From Acidimicrobiales bacterium (GTDB taxonomy: Bacteria; Actinomycetota; Acidimicrobiia; Acidimicrobiales; Poriferisodalaceae): DNA of 56,372 nucleotides. The stretch lies in assembly GCA_009843525.1 (NCBI GenBank), contig VYDH01000023.1, forward strand, positions 1 through 56,372, read 5' to 3'. Of this stretch, positions 1-8,051 are shown piece after piece. The position numbers and the translations under genes were made by a program. The notes below the pieces were generated by a model, which worked only from the letters and a program-made list of their open reading frames with translations, was not told the DNA's origin and made no database searches. Position 1 is the first letter of the stretch, and each line of letters begins with the position of its first letter.

Positions 1-2
1 TC

Positions 3-55
3 CTTCAGATCAAGGACAAACAAAACCCTGTCCCAAGAACCCTGACACGGAACAA
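3..55. repeat. 53-base terminal inverted repeat, left copy
   Basis: These 53 bases are the exact reverse complement of the last 53 bases of the window (56320-56372). The match stops at base 56 on this side. The sequence is poorer in GC than its surroundings and holds two ACCCTG direct repeats. Read outward it ends in TGATCTGAAGGA, which could be a ribosome-binding site for a gene beyond the end. A shared repeat at both tips usually means the assembly broke at a dispersed repeat. Confidence 0.9.
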
Positions 56-331
56 ACCCACACAACCGAACCCGAACCTGCAAACGCAGCCCGAGCCCGA
101 GCCGCTCAACCCCGGGCGCCCTAGAACCCACACTGGGGCACCGAGCCCCCTCGTTCGTCGGTGGTGCCGGACGCGGTGTCGCGCTGCTGCTCTGCTCGCC
201 CCGAGAGCATTGATGTAACACCCCCTCTTTACCTTGGAAACCAGTCAGGCGGCGGCCGATCAGCGGCCCCGCAACCCGGCAAGTTCGGCTTTGTCAGCGG
301 ACGAGTCGGAGCTTGGATGAGAGGAAAGAGA
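56..331. other. gene-free left end
   Basis: No convincing coding region is seen. The stretch is C-rich on the + strand up to about 150 and then of mixed composition. A GAGGAAAG ribosome-binding site near 321-328 serves the VWA gene that follows. An in-frame reading from about 161 is open but has low-complexity, non-conserved-looking content, so I do not treat it as part of the protein. Confidence 0.5.
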
Positions 332-1186
332 ATGGGAACATCATCAACCAACGGTGGGTTGAACGGAGAGCTCGAGCGGAGCAGCACGGCACCGTGGGAG
401 CGCGGCAGCGATGGCACGACCGCATCAGCAGGCGAACCGAACGCAACGGGCGCTCCGAGAGCCAAGAGCGGCAAGACGGCCAAAGGCGGCAAGAAGAACG
501 GCAAGGGGTCGACATCTGACCGGTCGAAGGCGTGGATGCTGCTTGATCGGTCCGGGTCGATGTCTGGCCTTGAGGTAGCGGTCGTGCACGGCGTCAACGG
601 GCTCATCGCGGAACAGGCCGCTCTGCCTGGCAAGTGCAAGATCACCCTCGTCCAGTTCGATTCCGAGGATCCGTTCGAGATCCTCGCCGACGCTGTGCCG
701 GTGAACAAGGCGTGCCCGCTGTCAGTGGAGCAGTATCGCCCCCGCGCCGCGACGCCTCTTCTGGATGCGATCGGCTCGCTGATCGGGCGGGCCGATGAGC
801 GAGCGAAGCGACGCAGCAAGTCTGGCAAGGCGCCCGAGGATCAAACTGTCGTGATCGTTACCGATGGCCTTGAGAACGCAAGCACCGACTTCGCTTGGGC
901 CGATATCCACCGGCTCATCAGCAGCCGGCGCGAGCAGGGTTGGGCGTTCGTCTTCATGGGTGCCAACCAAGACTCATACTTCGAGGGCGCTCGGCTGGGA
1001 GTCGAGCCCGGAAACGTGCAGAACTATGAGGCCTCCGACGAAGGTGTCGGCGAGGCATTCGCGTCGGTGAGCCGGGCCTACAGCGAGCGGCGAACGATGC
1101 ACGCCACTGTGGGTTCTGCGCCCGACGACGACTTCTTCGGGGGAGTGCGCGAGGCCGAGGAGGGAATGCGGCGGCGCTCCGCCTGA
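332..1186 (+). CDS. VWA-domain protein
   Basis: A 284-residue protein with a von Willebrand factor A domain. The metal-ion-dependent adhesion site is visible as D72-x-S-x-S (DRSGSMSG), followed by the conserved Thr in TPLLDAIG and the Asp in VVIVTDG. The first 65 residues are a Gly/Ser/Lys-rich, probably disordered tail. No signal peptide or membrane segment is seen, so it is probably cytoplasmic. VWA domains bind protein partners through a divalent metal; the partner here is unknown, because no MoxR-type ATPase is adjacent. ATG 332 was chosen because GAGGAAAG lies just upstream; an in-frame ATG at 317 has no such site. Confidence 0.75.
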   Translation: MGTSSTNGGLNGELERSSTAPWERGSDGTTASAGEPNATGAPRAKSGKTAKGGKKNGKGSTSDRSKAWMLLDRSGSMSGLEVAVVHGVNGLIAEQAALPGKCKITLVQFDSEDPFEILADAVPVNKACPLSVEQYRPRAATPLLDAIGSLIGRADERAKRRSKSGKAPEDQTVVIVTDGLENASTDFAWADIHRLISSRREQGWAFVFMGANQDSYFEGARLGVEPGNVQNYEASDEGVGEAFASVSRAYSERRTMHATVGSAPDDDFFGGVREAEEGMRRRSA

Positions 1187-1249
1187 TCTCAGCGGCGCCT
1201 GGCCCGCCGTAGGTACGCTCCCCAGCGGGGCTGGACCTGGAGGGGAAAC

Positions 1250-2398
1250 GTGGACGTCGACTATCCGATCATCTCGGCCGACTCGCACATCGCTGAGGCG
1301 CGCAACACCTACGTCGACTACATCGAGCCGAAGTGGCGGGATGTCGCGCCGCGGGTGGAGTGGACCGAGGAGCGCGGCGACGTCTATGTCATCGATGGCA
1401 TGAAGCGCACCATCGACATGGGCCTCATCGCCGCCGCCGGTCAGAAACCTGAGGAGCTGAAGCGCAGCGCGGCGTACGAGGAGCTGCCGGCCAGCAGCTA
1501 CGACCCGGCCACGCGGACCGCCGACCAGGATCGCGACGGCGTCTCTGCCGAGGTGATCTACCCGTCGGTGGGCATGGTGCTGTGCAACCACTCCGATCCC
1601 GATTACAAGAAGGCGGCCATGGACGCCTACAACCGGTGGATCGCCGACTACTGCTCGGTGGACACCGACCGGCTGCTGGCGGTGGGCCAGACCGCACTCC
1701 GCTCGGTGGAAGAGGCCATCAGCGACATCGAGGCCATGGCCGAAGCGGGCATGCGCGGCGTGATGATGTCGGGCAACCCGCACACGGAGTTCGACTTCGA
1801 CGACCCCCGCTGGGATCCGTTCTGGCAGGCCGCTGTCGACCTCAATCTGCCCGTGTCGTGGCACATCCTCACCAGCCGCGGCCAAGGCCGGCCTCGGGGT
1901 CCGAAGGCGAACGCCTTCATGACCATCATCCGGGCCAACCAGGACATCATGGGCACGCTGGTGTTCGGGGGAGTGTTCGAGCGCAATCCCGGCTTGCGGG
2001 TGGTCTGCGTGGAGGCCGATGCCGGCTGGGTGCCGCACTACATGTACCGGATGGACCATGCCTACAAGCGCCACCGGTACTGGCTGCCGCCGGGACAGGA
2101 ACTCTCCAAGCTGCCCAGCGAGTACTTCAGCGAGCACATCTACACCACGTTCCAAGACGACTGGGTCGCCTTCAAGATGGTCAACGACGTCAACCACAAG
2201 CGGCTCCTGTGGGCGAACGACTTCCCGCACTCAGACAGCACCTGGCCGTGGAGCCAGGAGCTGCTGGACGAGCACTCGGCGCACCTCACGCCGGAGCAGC
2301 AGCGCGACATCCTCTGCAATAACTCGGCCGAGCTGTACGACATCGACCTGTCGAAGCTGCCCGTCGGCGGCGACCGCTTGGCGGCTGCTGCAGCCTGA
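1250..2398 (+). CDS. amidohydrolase family protein (Amidohydro_2 type)
   Basis: A 382-residue TIM-barrel metal-dependent hydrolase or decarboxylase of the Amidohydrolase_2 type. The sequence shows D11-x-H13 near the N-terminus (ISADSHIAE), a mid-protein His205 (PVSWHILTS) and an Asp in LLWANDFPHSD near residue 324, which are the usual metal-site and catalytic positions. Members act on ring or acyl substrates such as aminocarboxymuconate semialdehyde; the substrate here cannot be read. The start is GTG 1250 behind a GGAGGGG site. It stands alone on the + strand between the VWA gene and the AIM24 gene. Confidence 0.85.
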   Translation: MDVDYPIISADSHIAEARNTYVDYIEPKWRDVAPRVEWTEERGDVYVIDGMKRTIDMGLIAAAGQKPEELKRSAAYEELPASSYDPATRTADQDRDGVSAEVIYPSVGMVLCNHSDPDYKKAAMDAYNRWIADYCSVDTDRLLAVGQTALRSVEEAISDIEAMAEAGMRGVMMSGNPHTEFDFDDPRWDPFWQAAVDLNLPVSWHILTSRGQGRPRGPKANAFMTIIRANQDIMGTLVFGGVFERNPGLRVVCVEADAGWVPHYMYRMDHAYKRHRYWLPPGQELSKLPSEYFSEHIYTTFQDDWVAFKMVNDVNHKRLLWANDFPHSDSTWPWSQELLDEHSAHLTPEQQRDILCNNSAELYDIDLSKLPVGGDRLAAAAA

Positions 2399-2474
2399 GA
2401 CCGGCGTCTGATCAGAGCCGTCGAGACTGAGCCGTCGACACAGTCAAGCCGGCAGCCCGAACGGAGTCATCAAC

Positions 2475-2559
2475 CGCGCCCCGGGTTCGCCCGCGTCCCG
2501 GGCTCGACCGCGCCTCAGGAGCAACTGCATCTCAGCATGAATCGCGTCCCGGACTTCAT
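2475..2559. repeat. degenerate 17-base tandem array
   Basis: Five consecutive 17-base units in the 233-base gap before the AIM24 gene. Units 1, 2 and 5 begin CGCGCCCCGGG, CGCGTCCCGGG and CGCGTCCCGGA; units 3 and 4 are more diverged. Function unknown. Confidence 0.4.
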
Positions 2560-2631
2560 GAGACCGACGGGTACGGTGGGCACAGGCGCCGCGCGCGCTC
2601 GGCCGCGGCTCAGATTTCAGGAGCCCCCTCC

Positions 2632-3408
2632 ATGCAAAGCCACGAAGTCGACTACGAAGTCTTCGGTGACGACCTGCAGTTCGTCGAGGTCGAGCTGGAC
2701 CCCGGCGAAACGGTCATCGGCGAGGCCGGCACGATGATGTACCTCGAGGACGGCGTCACGTTCGAATCCAAGATGGGCGACGGCTCCGAGCCCGATGCGG
2801 GCCTGTGGGGCAAGCTCAAGTCGGCCGGCAAGCGAGCCATGACGGGCGAAGGCTTGTTCATCACCCACTTCACCAACACCGGTGGGCACGGCAAGGTCAA
2901 GGCGGCGTTCGCTGCGGCCTACCCCGGCAAGATCATCCCGGTGGACCTGGCCAAGATGGGCGGCGAGATCATCGCCCAGCGAGACGCATTCCTGTGCGCC
3001 GCACTGGGGACGAAGATCGACATCGCCTTCCAGCGGGGCATCGGTACCGGACTCTTCGGCGGGGAGGGGTTTGTGCTCCAGCGCCTGTCGGGCGATGGCA
3101 TGGCGTTCCTGCATGCAGGCGGATCGATCAGAGCGATTCAGCTCAACAATCAGACTGTCAGGCTCGACACCGGCTGCCTGGTCGCCATGCAACCGTCGCT
3201 GCAGTACTCGATCGAGCGCGCCGGCAACCTCAAGTCGATGTTCTTCGGCGGCGAGGGTCTGTTCCTTGCGACCGTGTCGGGGAGCGGCTGGGTGTGGCTC
3301 CAGTCGCTGCCGTTCGAGCGTCTGTCGTCACGGGTGCTCGCCAACGCAGTCGGTCCGGCGTCTGATGACTCGCGTGGCGTCCTGTCGGGCTGGCTGGAAC
3401 GGAGCTAG
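2632..3408 (+). CDS. AIM24 / TIGR00266 family protein
   Basis: A 258-residue protein of the AIM24 family (TIGR00266), a beta-rich fold related to the tryptophan RNA-binding attenuator protein. The family is recognised from the start (VELDPGETVIGEAGTMMYLE), the Gly-rich centre (GTGLFGGEGFVLQRLSG) and the C-terminal stretch around GSGWVWLQSLP. Bacterial members have no settled biochemical role; the mitochondrial namesake affects inner-membrane organisation. No signal peptide is seen. CAGGAG precedes ATG 2632. It is followed after about 50 bases by the first gene of the selenoprotein cluster, but a shared transcript is only a possibility. Confidence 0.85.
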   Translation: MQSHEVDYEVFGDDLQFVEVELDPGETVIGEAGTMMYLEDGVTFESKMGDGSEPDAGLWGKLKSAGKRAMTGEGLFITHFTNTGGHGKVKAAFAAAYPGKIIPVDLAKMGGEIIAQRDAFLCAALGTKIDIAFQRGIGTGLFGGEGFVLQRLSGDGMAFLHAGGSIRAIQLNNQTVRLDTGCLVAMQPSLQYSIERAGNLKSMFFGGEGLFLATVSGSGWVWLQSLPFERLSSRVLANAVGPASDDSRGVLSGWLERS

Positions 3409-3462
3409 ACACACTGGCCCTTGACGGTCCGCGCCAACCGACCGAGGCGTAGGGTCTTGCCG

Positions 3463-4527
3463 GTGAAGCTTGCATCGGGCCGGGTCACGGTCGACGACCT
3501 CTTCGAGGCACAGGAGGCGTTTCACTCGCGCGGCTGGACTGACGGGCTGCCCGTGGTGCCGCCCACCGACGAATCTGTGGCGGCGTGCCTGGATTGGGCG
3601 ATGCTGCCGCCGGATCATCTCATCGGCATCGAGCCGGTGCGGGCACGGGCCATCACCGCGGAGAAAGCAGCCGTCAATGCCGTCATGGCGGGATGCCTGC
3701 CGCCGCACTTCCCGGTCGTCGTGACTGCCCTCACGGCCCTGCTGCAACCCGAGTTCGGCCTCCACGGGCCCACGGCGTCCACGGGCGGGTGCGCGGTGCT
3801 GCTGATCGTCAACGGCCCCATCCGGCAGGAGCTGGCCATGGACGCCACGTTCAGCGTGCTCGGGGGAGCCGACCGGTCGCGCGCCGTCATCGCACGGGCA
3901 GTGCGGCTGGTGCTGGCCAATGTGCTCGATGTCAGGCCCGGCGGCATCGACCGCTCCACCCTCGGCCATCCCGGCAAGCTCGGCTACTGCATCGCCGAGG
4001 ACGAGGAGGCGACCGGCTGGGTGTCGCTGGGCGATCAGCGGCTCGGCACCGCACCCGCCGAGCGAGGCCATGTGTCGTCGGTGACCGCAGTGGCCTCGAT
4101 GGCGCCCCGACAGGTCATGAACGAGTGGACCACCGACCCCGCCGAACTGTGCGAGACCGTCGCTGCTGAGATTCGCGCCAACCAGCTCAACTACTCCATC
4201 TGGCCGGGCAACTACGTGGTAGTGCTGCCCCCGCAGCTGCGGACCCACTTCGACACGGCCGGCTGGACCAAGAACGACATCGCTGCCTGCGTGTACGAGC
4301 GGGCCCAGGTGCGCCGGGGCGACTGGGCGGCCGTCGGCAAGGGAGCGGTCGTCAAGGACCGTGCCGAGCGCACCTATCCGGCGCTCGAATCGTCGGAAGA
4401 TCTGCTGATCGTTGCCGCAGGCGGGCCGGCAGGCGGCTTCGCAGCGGTCATCCCGCCTTGGCTCGGCACCCGAAGCCACGCAGCCACGGTGGCGGTCGGC
4501 GCCTGCGTCGACTGCGAAGTGCGCTGA
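3463..4527 (+). CDS. unknown protein with GWTDGLPVVPPT motif, upstream of UGSC selenoprotein
   Basis: A 354-residue soluble protein without a function I can assign. Near the N-terminus it has the striking motif GWTDGLPVVPPT, and in the middle a Gly-rich ASTGGCAVLLIVNGP segment with a single Cys. My recollection, not checkable here, is that proteins with this DGLPVVPPT signature occur in the neighbourhood of UGSC selenoproteins. It is the first of three same-strand genes (3463, 4577, 5445) ending in that selenoprotein, with gaps of 49 and 97 bases. GTG 3463 was chosen because conserved-looking sequence begins there; TTG 3421 and TTG 3457 are in-frame alternatives. Confidence 0.7.
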   Translation: MKLASGRVTVDDLFEAQEAFHSRGWTDGLPVVPPTDESVAACLDWAMLPPDHLIGIEPVRARAITAEKAAVNAVMAGCLPPHFPVVVTALTALLQPEFGLHGPTASTGGCAVLLIVNGPIRQELAMDATFSVLGGADRSRAVIARAVRLVLANVLDVRPGGIDRSTLGHPGKLGYCIAEDEEATGWVSLGDQRLGTAPAERGHVSSVTAVASMAPRQVMNEWTTDPAELCETVAAEIRANQLNYSIWPGNYVVVLPPQLRTHFDTAGWTKNDIAACVYERAQVRRGDWAAVGKGAVVKDRAERTYPALESSEDLLIVAAGGPAGGFAAVIPPWLGTRSHAATVAVGACVDCEVR

Positions 4528-4576
4528 GCCCGCCAGCCGCGACCGCATGATCTGAACGCCGCGCAAGACTCGGCAC

Positions 4577-5347
4577 ATGGAGGACAATGCGCTCGTGCGA
4601 GGCGAACTGACACGCGCGGGACTGCTGCGGGAGCTGCCCGACAGTTACCTGGCCGCCGTCGAGGACTATCACCGGCTGGCGTACGCCGTGCTCGGCGAGG
4701 CACGTCGAGTCGCCACCGGCAGGTTCGGCCTCCGCAGCCTTGACGTGGGCTTCGGCACGCCGGTCTTCGAAGTGACGATGGGCCGGGCCGGCGAGATGGA
4801 ATGCCAGGTGTGGATCGATGGCGACGAGCTGTTCGCCACCGAAGGCGGCACCCTGCGCAGCGCCCACATCACCACGCTGTCGGCGGCGGCCAAGTTCGCC
4901 GGGGTGTCGCCCGGCACAGAGGCGCGCGAACACGACAGCCCGGAGCTCGGCGACGTCGACCGCTGGCTGCGGGTGAGCCCGGAGCTGGGAGCGCACCTGG
5001 TTGCCTGGTTCCGGCTCGGCAAGCAGGCGCTGGACCAGTTGCATGAGCTGCCCGGTGCCGCAGATCCGGACGAGATCCAGCTCTGGCCCGGCCACTTCGA
5101 CATCGCGACGGCGATTGGCCACGCCCAGACACGGGCCACCTATGGCCTGTCGCCCGGCGACGCTGCGCACCCGTTCCCGTATGCCTACGTGGGACCGTGG
5201 GGCAAGGTGGATCGCAGCGACACCTACTGGAACGATGATGCGTTCGGCGGGGCGTCGCTGCCGTACGCGGAGATCGTCTCCGCGAGCGACCCCGCCGGCG
5301 CCGTGTTCGAATTCCTGTATGCGGGTTTCGACAACGTCAGCAGCTGA
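4577..5347 (+). CDS. conserved hypothetical protein in UGSC cluster
   Basis: A 256-residue soluble protein of unknown function. Recognisable blocks are LWPGHFDIATAIG, a Gly/Pro-rich AHPFPYAYVGPWG and a Trp-Asn block (TYWNDDAFGGASLPYAEI) near the C-terminus. The WPGHFD and YVGPW blocks are familiar from uncharacterised actinobacterial proteins, but I know no activity. The conserved His, Asp and Trp residues would fit a small-molecule-binding or enzymatic role; this is inference. It sits between the DGLPVVPPT protein and the selenoprotein gene, all on the + strand. ATG 4577 has only a weak ribosome-binding site. Confidence 0.65.
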   Translation: MEDNALVRGELTRAGLLRELPDSYLAAVEDYHRLAYAVLGEARRVATGRFGLRSLDVGFGTPVFEVTMGRAGEMECQVWIDGDELFATEGGTLRSAHITTLSAAAKFAGVSPGTEAREHDSPELGDVDRWLRVSPELGAHLVAWFRLGKQALDQLHELPGAADPDEIQLWPGHFDIATAIGHAQTRATYGLSPGDAAHPFPYAYVGPWGKVDRSDTYWNDDAFGGASLPYAEIVSASDPAGAVFEFLYAGFDNVSS

Positions 5348-5444
5348 ATCGATGGTTGTGTCGCTGCCGCAGACCCGTGGCAGCATGTAGCTGACCGGTG
5401 CTCGCCGAAGCAAGCTATCGACTCAGGCCACCAAGGAGCGCAGC

Positions 5445-5963
5445 GTGGAACTGCTGAACCCGACCCACGAACAGAATCCAGAAGGGTTCGCGGCGCCCGC
5501 CCGGCTCGCAACGTTGGAGGGCACGACGATCGGCGTCATCTCCAACGGCAAGGAAAACACGCGGCCGTTCTTTGATCATGTCGAGCGGCTGCTGCGTGAC
5601 CGCCATGGCGTGGCGAAGGTGATCCGGCGCATCAAGTCCAACTACAGCGCTCCTGCGCAGCACGAGCTGCTGGCGGAGGCCATGGGCTGGGATGCAGTGC
5701 TGGCCGGTGTCGGCGACTGAGGCAGCTGCTCGTCGTGCAGTCTGCACGACGCCGTCGCCGCCGAACGGGTCGGCGTGCCTGCGATCAGCGTGATGACCGA
5801 CGCCTTCGTGGATGCCGCTGGGCTGATGGCGCGGGTGCAAGGCGTACCCGAGCACCCCTTCACGGTGATCGAACACCCCATCGCCAGCGCGGATGAGGCA
5901 GGGCTCGAAGCCCGCGCCCAGACTGCGGTGGAGCAGGCCGTCAGGGTGCTGGTCGCGCACTAG
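5445..5963 (+). CDS. UGSC-family selenoprotein (in-frame TGA = selenocysteine 92)
   Basis: A 172-residue protein read through an in-frame TGA at 5718-5720. The two halves stay in one frame and join as GVGD-U-GSCSSCSLHDAV, which contains the U-G-S-C signature of the UGSC (seleno)protein family. Sec92, Cys95 and Cys98 give overlapping UxxC and CxxC redox pairs, so a thiol/selenol redox or peroxide-handling role is likely; the true reaction is unknown. The protein lacks a signal peptide and membrane segments. The start is GTG 5445, six bases after AAGGAG. A perfect hairpin with the bacterial SECIS layout follows the TGA. Treating the TGA as a stop would leave a 91-residue fragment that ends exactly at the redox centre. 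Selenocysteine machinery (selA, selB, selC, selD) is not in the window and must be elsewhere. Confidence 0.9.
5731..5751 (+). promoter_or_regulatory. bacterial SECIS hairpin after the Sec UGA
   Basis: Bases 5731-5739 (CGTCGTGCA) pair perfectly with 5743-5751 (TGCACGACG) around the loop GTC. The loop begins 20 bases after the TGA and its first base is G. Known bacterial SECIS elements have an apical loop about 16-37 bases after the UGA with a G in its first two positions, which is where SelB binds. The hairpin lies inside the coding region and encodes part of the redox motif. Confidence 0.85.
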
Positions 5964-6051
5964 CTTCGGGCTGCGCCCGCGGACCGGCGGACCGCACCGA
6001 CGAACGCTCCGGCCCAGGCGCCGGGCTTCCCGAACTCAGGAGCACATCGCA

Positions 6052-6519
6052 ATGGTGAAGCCCATCCCCGACGACTACCCGCGTATCTCGGCGTCAATGA
6101 GCATCGACGGCGCCGCAGACGCGATCGCGTTCTACACCGATGTGCTCGGGATGACTGAGCGGATGCGCATTGACATGGGCGGCAGGATCGGCCACTCCGA
6201 GTTGCAACTAGGCGACTCGCTCATCATGGTGGCCGACGAATTCCCCGAGATGGAGTTCCACTCGCCCAAGCACTACGGCGGCTCGCCTGTGCAGATGAGC
6301 GTGTATGTGGAAGACGTCGACGCAACATTCGCTGCTGCGCTCGCGGCGGGTGCCACTGAGGTGCGGCCGATCGTGGACCAGTTCTACGGCGACCGCTCCG
6401 GGATGATCGAGGACCCGTGGGGCCACCGCTGGAACCTCACCACCCACATCGAAGACGTCGACCCCGACGAGATGGCGCGCCGCTCAGAAGCCGCGATGGC
6501 CGAGATGGGCGACGCCTGA
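6052..6519 (+). CDS. VOC family protein (glyoxalase/PhnB-like)
   Basis: A 155-residue vicinal-oxygen-chelate fold protein. The paired beta-alpha-beta-beta-beta modules are visible: module one has AIAFYTDVLGM and GRIGHSELQLGDS, and module two has MSVYVEDVDATFAAALAAGA and DRSGMIEDPWGHRWNLTTH. Family members bind a metal and act in lyases, dioxygenases or resistance proteins; the PhnB-like branch is mostly uncharacterised, so no substrate is claimed. AGGAG (6038-6042) precedes ATG 6052. It follows the selenoprotein gene by 88 bases on the same strand, so co-transcription is possible. Confidence 0.85.
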   Translation: MVKPIPDDYPRISASMSIDGAADAIAFYTDVLGMTERMRIDMGGRIGHSELQLGDSLIMVADEFPEMEFHSPKHYGGSPVQMSVYVEDVDATFAAALAAGATEVRPIVDQFYGDRSGMIEDPWGHRWNLTTHIEDVDPDEMARRSEAAMAEMGDA

Positions 6520-6565
6520 CCAAACCTGGTCGACTCTGATTCCCGGCTCCCTCCGGCGCCGCGGA

Positions 6566-7951
6566 TCACTGCACGGCGCCGTCCGTACGCCACCCGACAA
6601 TTGCCGCCGGCGCTGCGGAGACGGCGAAGAGCGCCGCGGCGATCGCCAGCGCGAACGGCACCGAGACGAACTGCGCCACCGTTCCCAGGGCCAGGCCGAT
6701 CGACACTTCTCCCACGGCCTGGGACTGCCCGACGAACGAGACCACGGTGGCGCGCACTGACGAGTCGGCATGGCGGTTCGCCATCGCCTCGGTGAGCGAA
6801 TAGGCCGTCTCGCCAGCCACGTCGAGGACGGCCCAGCCGATGAGGGCGATCATGAACCACGGGCTCAGCGCCAATCCCAGGGCACCCGCCGCAGCGATCA
6901 TCAGGAAGCGCGCCAGCAAGAAGGCGTCCCGCCGGCCGCTGTGCTGGTCTGCTCGTTCCAGGCGTCGGCGCAGCCACGCCATCATCGGGATCGCCAGTGC
7001 CGACATGACGAACCAGGCTGCACCGAAGAACAGCACCGCCTCCCGGCCATCAAGCTGGGTGAGGCCCAGTTCGAACAGCCGTAGGGCCGAGAGCCGGTCG
7101 TTGGCCTCCCAGGCGCCCGCGGCGATCGCAGCCGACAGGGTCACGGCGAGCAGCGATGGATCGCGGCGGACGAGGCGCGCGCCTTGCTTCCACAGCTTGA
7201 CCGCATCGCCCCAGGCACTCGTGCGCTGAACGCTTGGGGCACCGGTGTGCGCAGGTCTGGCTGTGCCGCCGGCCCGCCGACGCGGCGACTCGAACCCGGC
7301 TTCGGGCATGGCGATGGCGAGGTATCCGGCTGCTGCGATCGCGAGCATGCCCATCACTGCCATCGACCCCCGGACCGACCAGGCGCCCATAGCGGTGGCG
7401 GCGACGAGACCGACCATGACGCCCGCGGACCTGAAGATGGCATGGCGCACGATGAGCCCATCCACCTGGCGGCTGTGATCGCTACGGGGGATGCCGCTGT
7501 GTTCAGCGCCGGTGTCGTCGCCCGAGGTCGAAGACTCGACGGGCATCACCGCGGCACTGCGGTGCGAATGTGAGGCGTGGTGGGCAAGCTCGTCGGTCAT
7601 CCACGCCGTGGCAGCGCCGCTCTGCAGCGTCCAGCCGACACCCCACAGCACTTGCCAGATGACAAGCACTCCGAACAGCTCGGTAACCGGGCCCAATGCC
7701 ATCGCTGTACCCATCACGACGTAAGCCGCGACCACGGAGTACTTGCGGCTATAGAGGTCGGCAACCACGCCAGTCGGCGTCTCGGTCACGAGAATCGACA
7801 GCACCAGCGCGGTGCCGAGCACCGCAAGCCGGAATGGCGACAGCCGCAGATCCACCACCCACCACACCATTGCTGGCAGGCCCCACGCGAAGGCCAAGCC
7901 TTGCACGCCGCCTGTCAGCAGGAACAGCCGATCAGGCCGATGCCGCACGAC
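6566..7951 (-). CDS. MFS transporter
   Basis: An integral membrane permease of about 461 residues of the major facilitator superfamily, with roughly 12 hydrophobic segments and a long charged central loop (about residues 145-235) between the two six-helix halves. The loop between segments 2 and 3 has the MFS-like ETPTGVVADLYSRK stretch. Substrate unknown; drug or metabolite export is the usual guess for this subgroup. The start is uncertain: GTG 7951 gives a sensible N-terminus, and TTG 7981 adds ten residues. It points away from the F420 oxidoreductase gene at 8052 and converges on the VOC gene. Confidence 0.8.
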   Translation of the reverse strand, partial: VVRHRPDRLFLLTGGVQGLAFAWGLPAMVWWVVDLRLSPFRLAVLGTALVLSILVTETPTGVVADLYSRKYSVVAAYVVMGTAMALGPVTELFGVLVIWQVLWGVGWTLQSGAATAWMTDELAHHASHSHRSAAVMPVESSTSGDDTGAEHSGIPRSDHSRQVDGLIVRHAIFRSAGVMVGLVAATAMGAWSVRGSMAVMGMLAIAAAGYLAIAMPEAGFESPRRRAGGTARPAHTGAPSVQRTSAWGDAVKLWKQGARLVRRDPSLLAVTLSAAIAAGAWEANDRLSALRLFELGLTQLDGREAVLFFGAAWFVMSALAIPMMAWLRRRLERADQHSGRRDAFLLARFLMIAAAGALGLALSPWFMIALIGWAVLDVAGETAYSLTEAMANRHADSSVRATVVSFVGQSQAVGEVSIGLALGTVAQFVSVPFALAIAAALFAVSAAPAAIVGWRTDGAVQ

Positions 7952-8051
7952 GCCGCAGCCTATGGACCCACGATGGGGCAAGATTCACCCGGTTCGACTA
8001 CCGGCACTTGTCGGCGAGCCGCGAGCTGAGAGCGATCAGGAGGCCCATTCA

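Noticed and set aside
974..2230. Long minus-strand open frame opposite the amidohydrolase
   Set aside because: Its product is His/Val/Gly-rich without family features; the + strand gene has intact metal motifs. It is a high-GC antisense shadow.
3328..4587. Long minus-strand open frame opposite the DGLPVVPPT protein
   Set aside because: Arg/His/Gly-rich composition with no domain; it overlaps three plausible + strand gene regions.
5718..5720. TGA as a nonsense mutation or true stop (pseudogene)
   Set aside because: The frame continues unbroken into a conserved-looking second half, the residues around the TGA match the UGSC signature, and a SECIS hairpin follows at the right distance.
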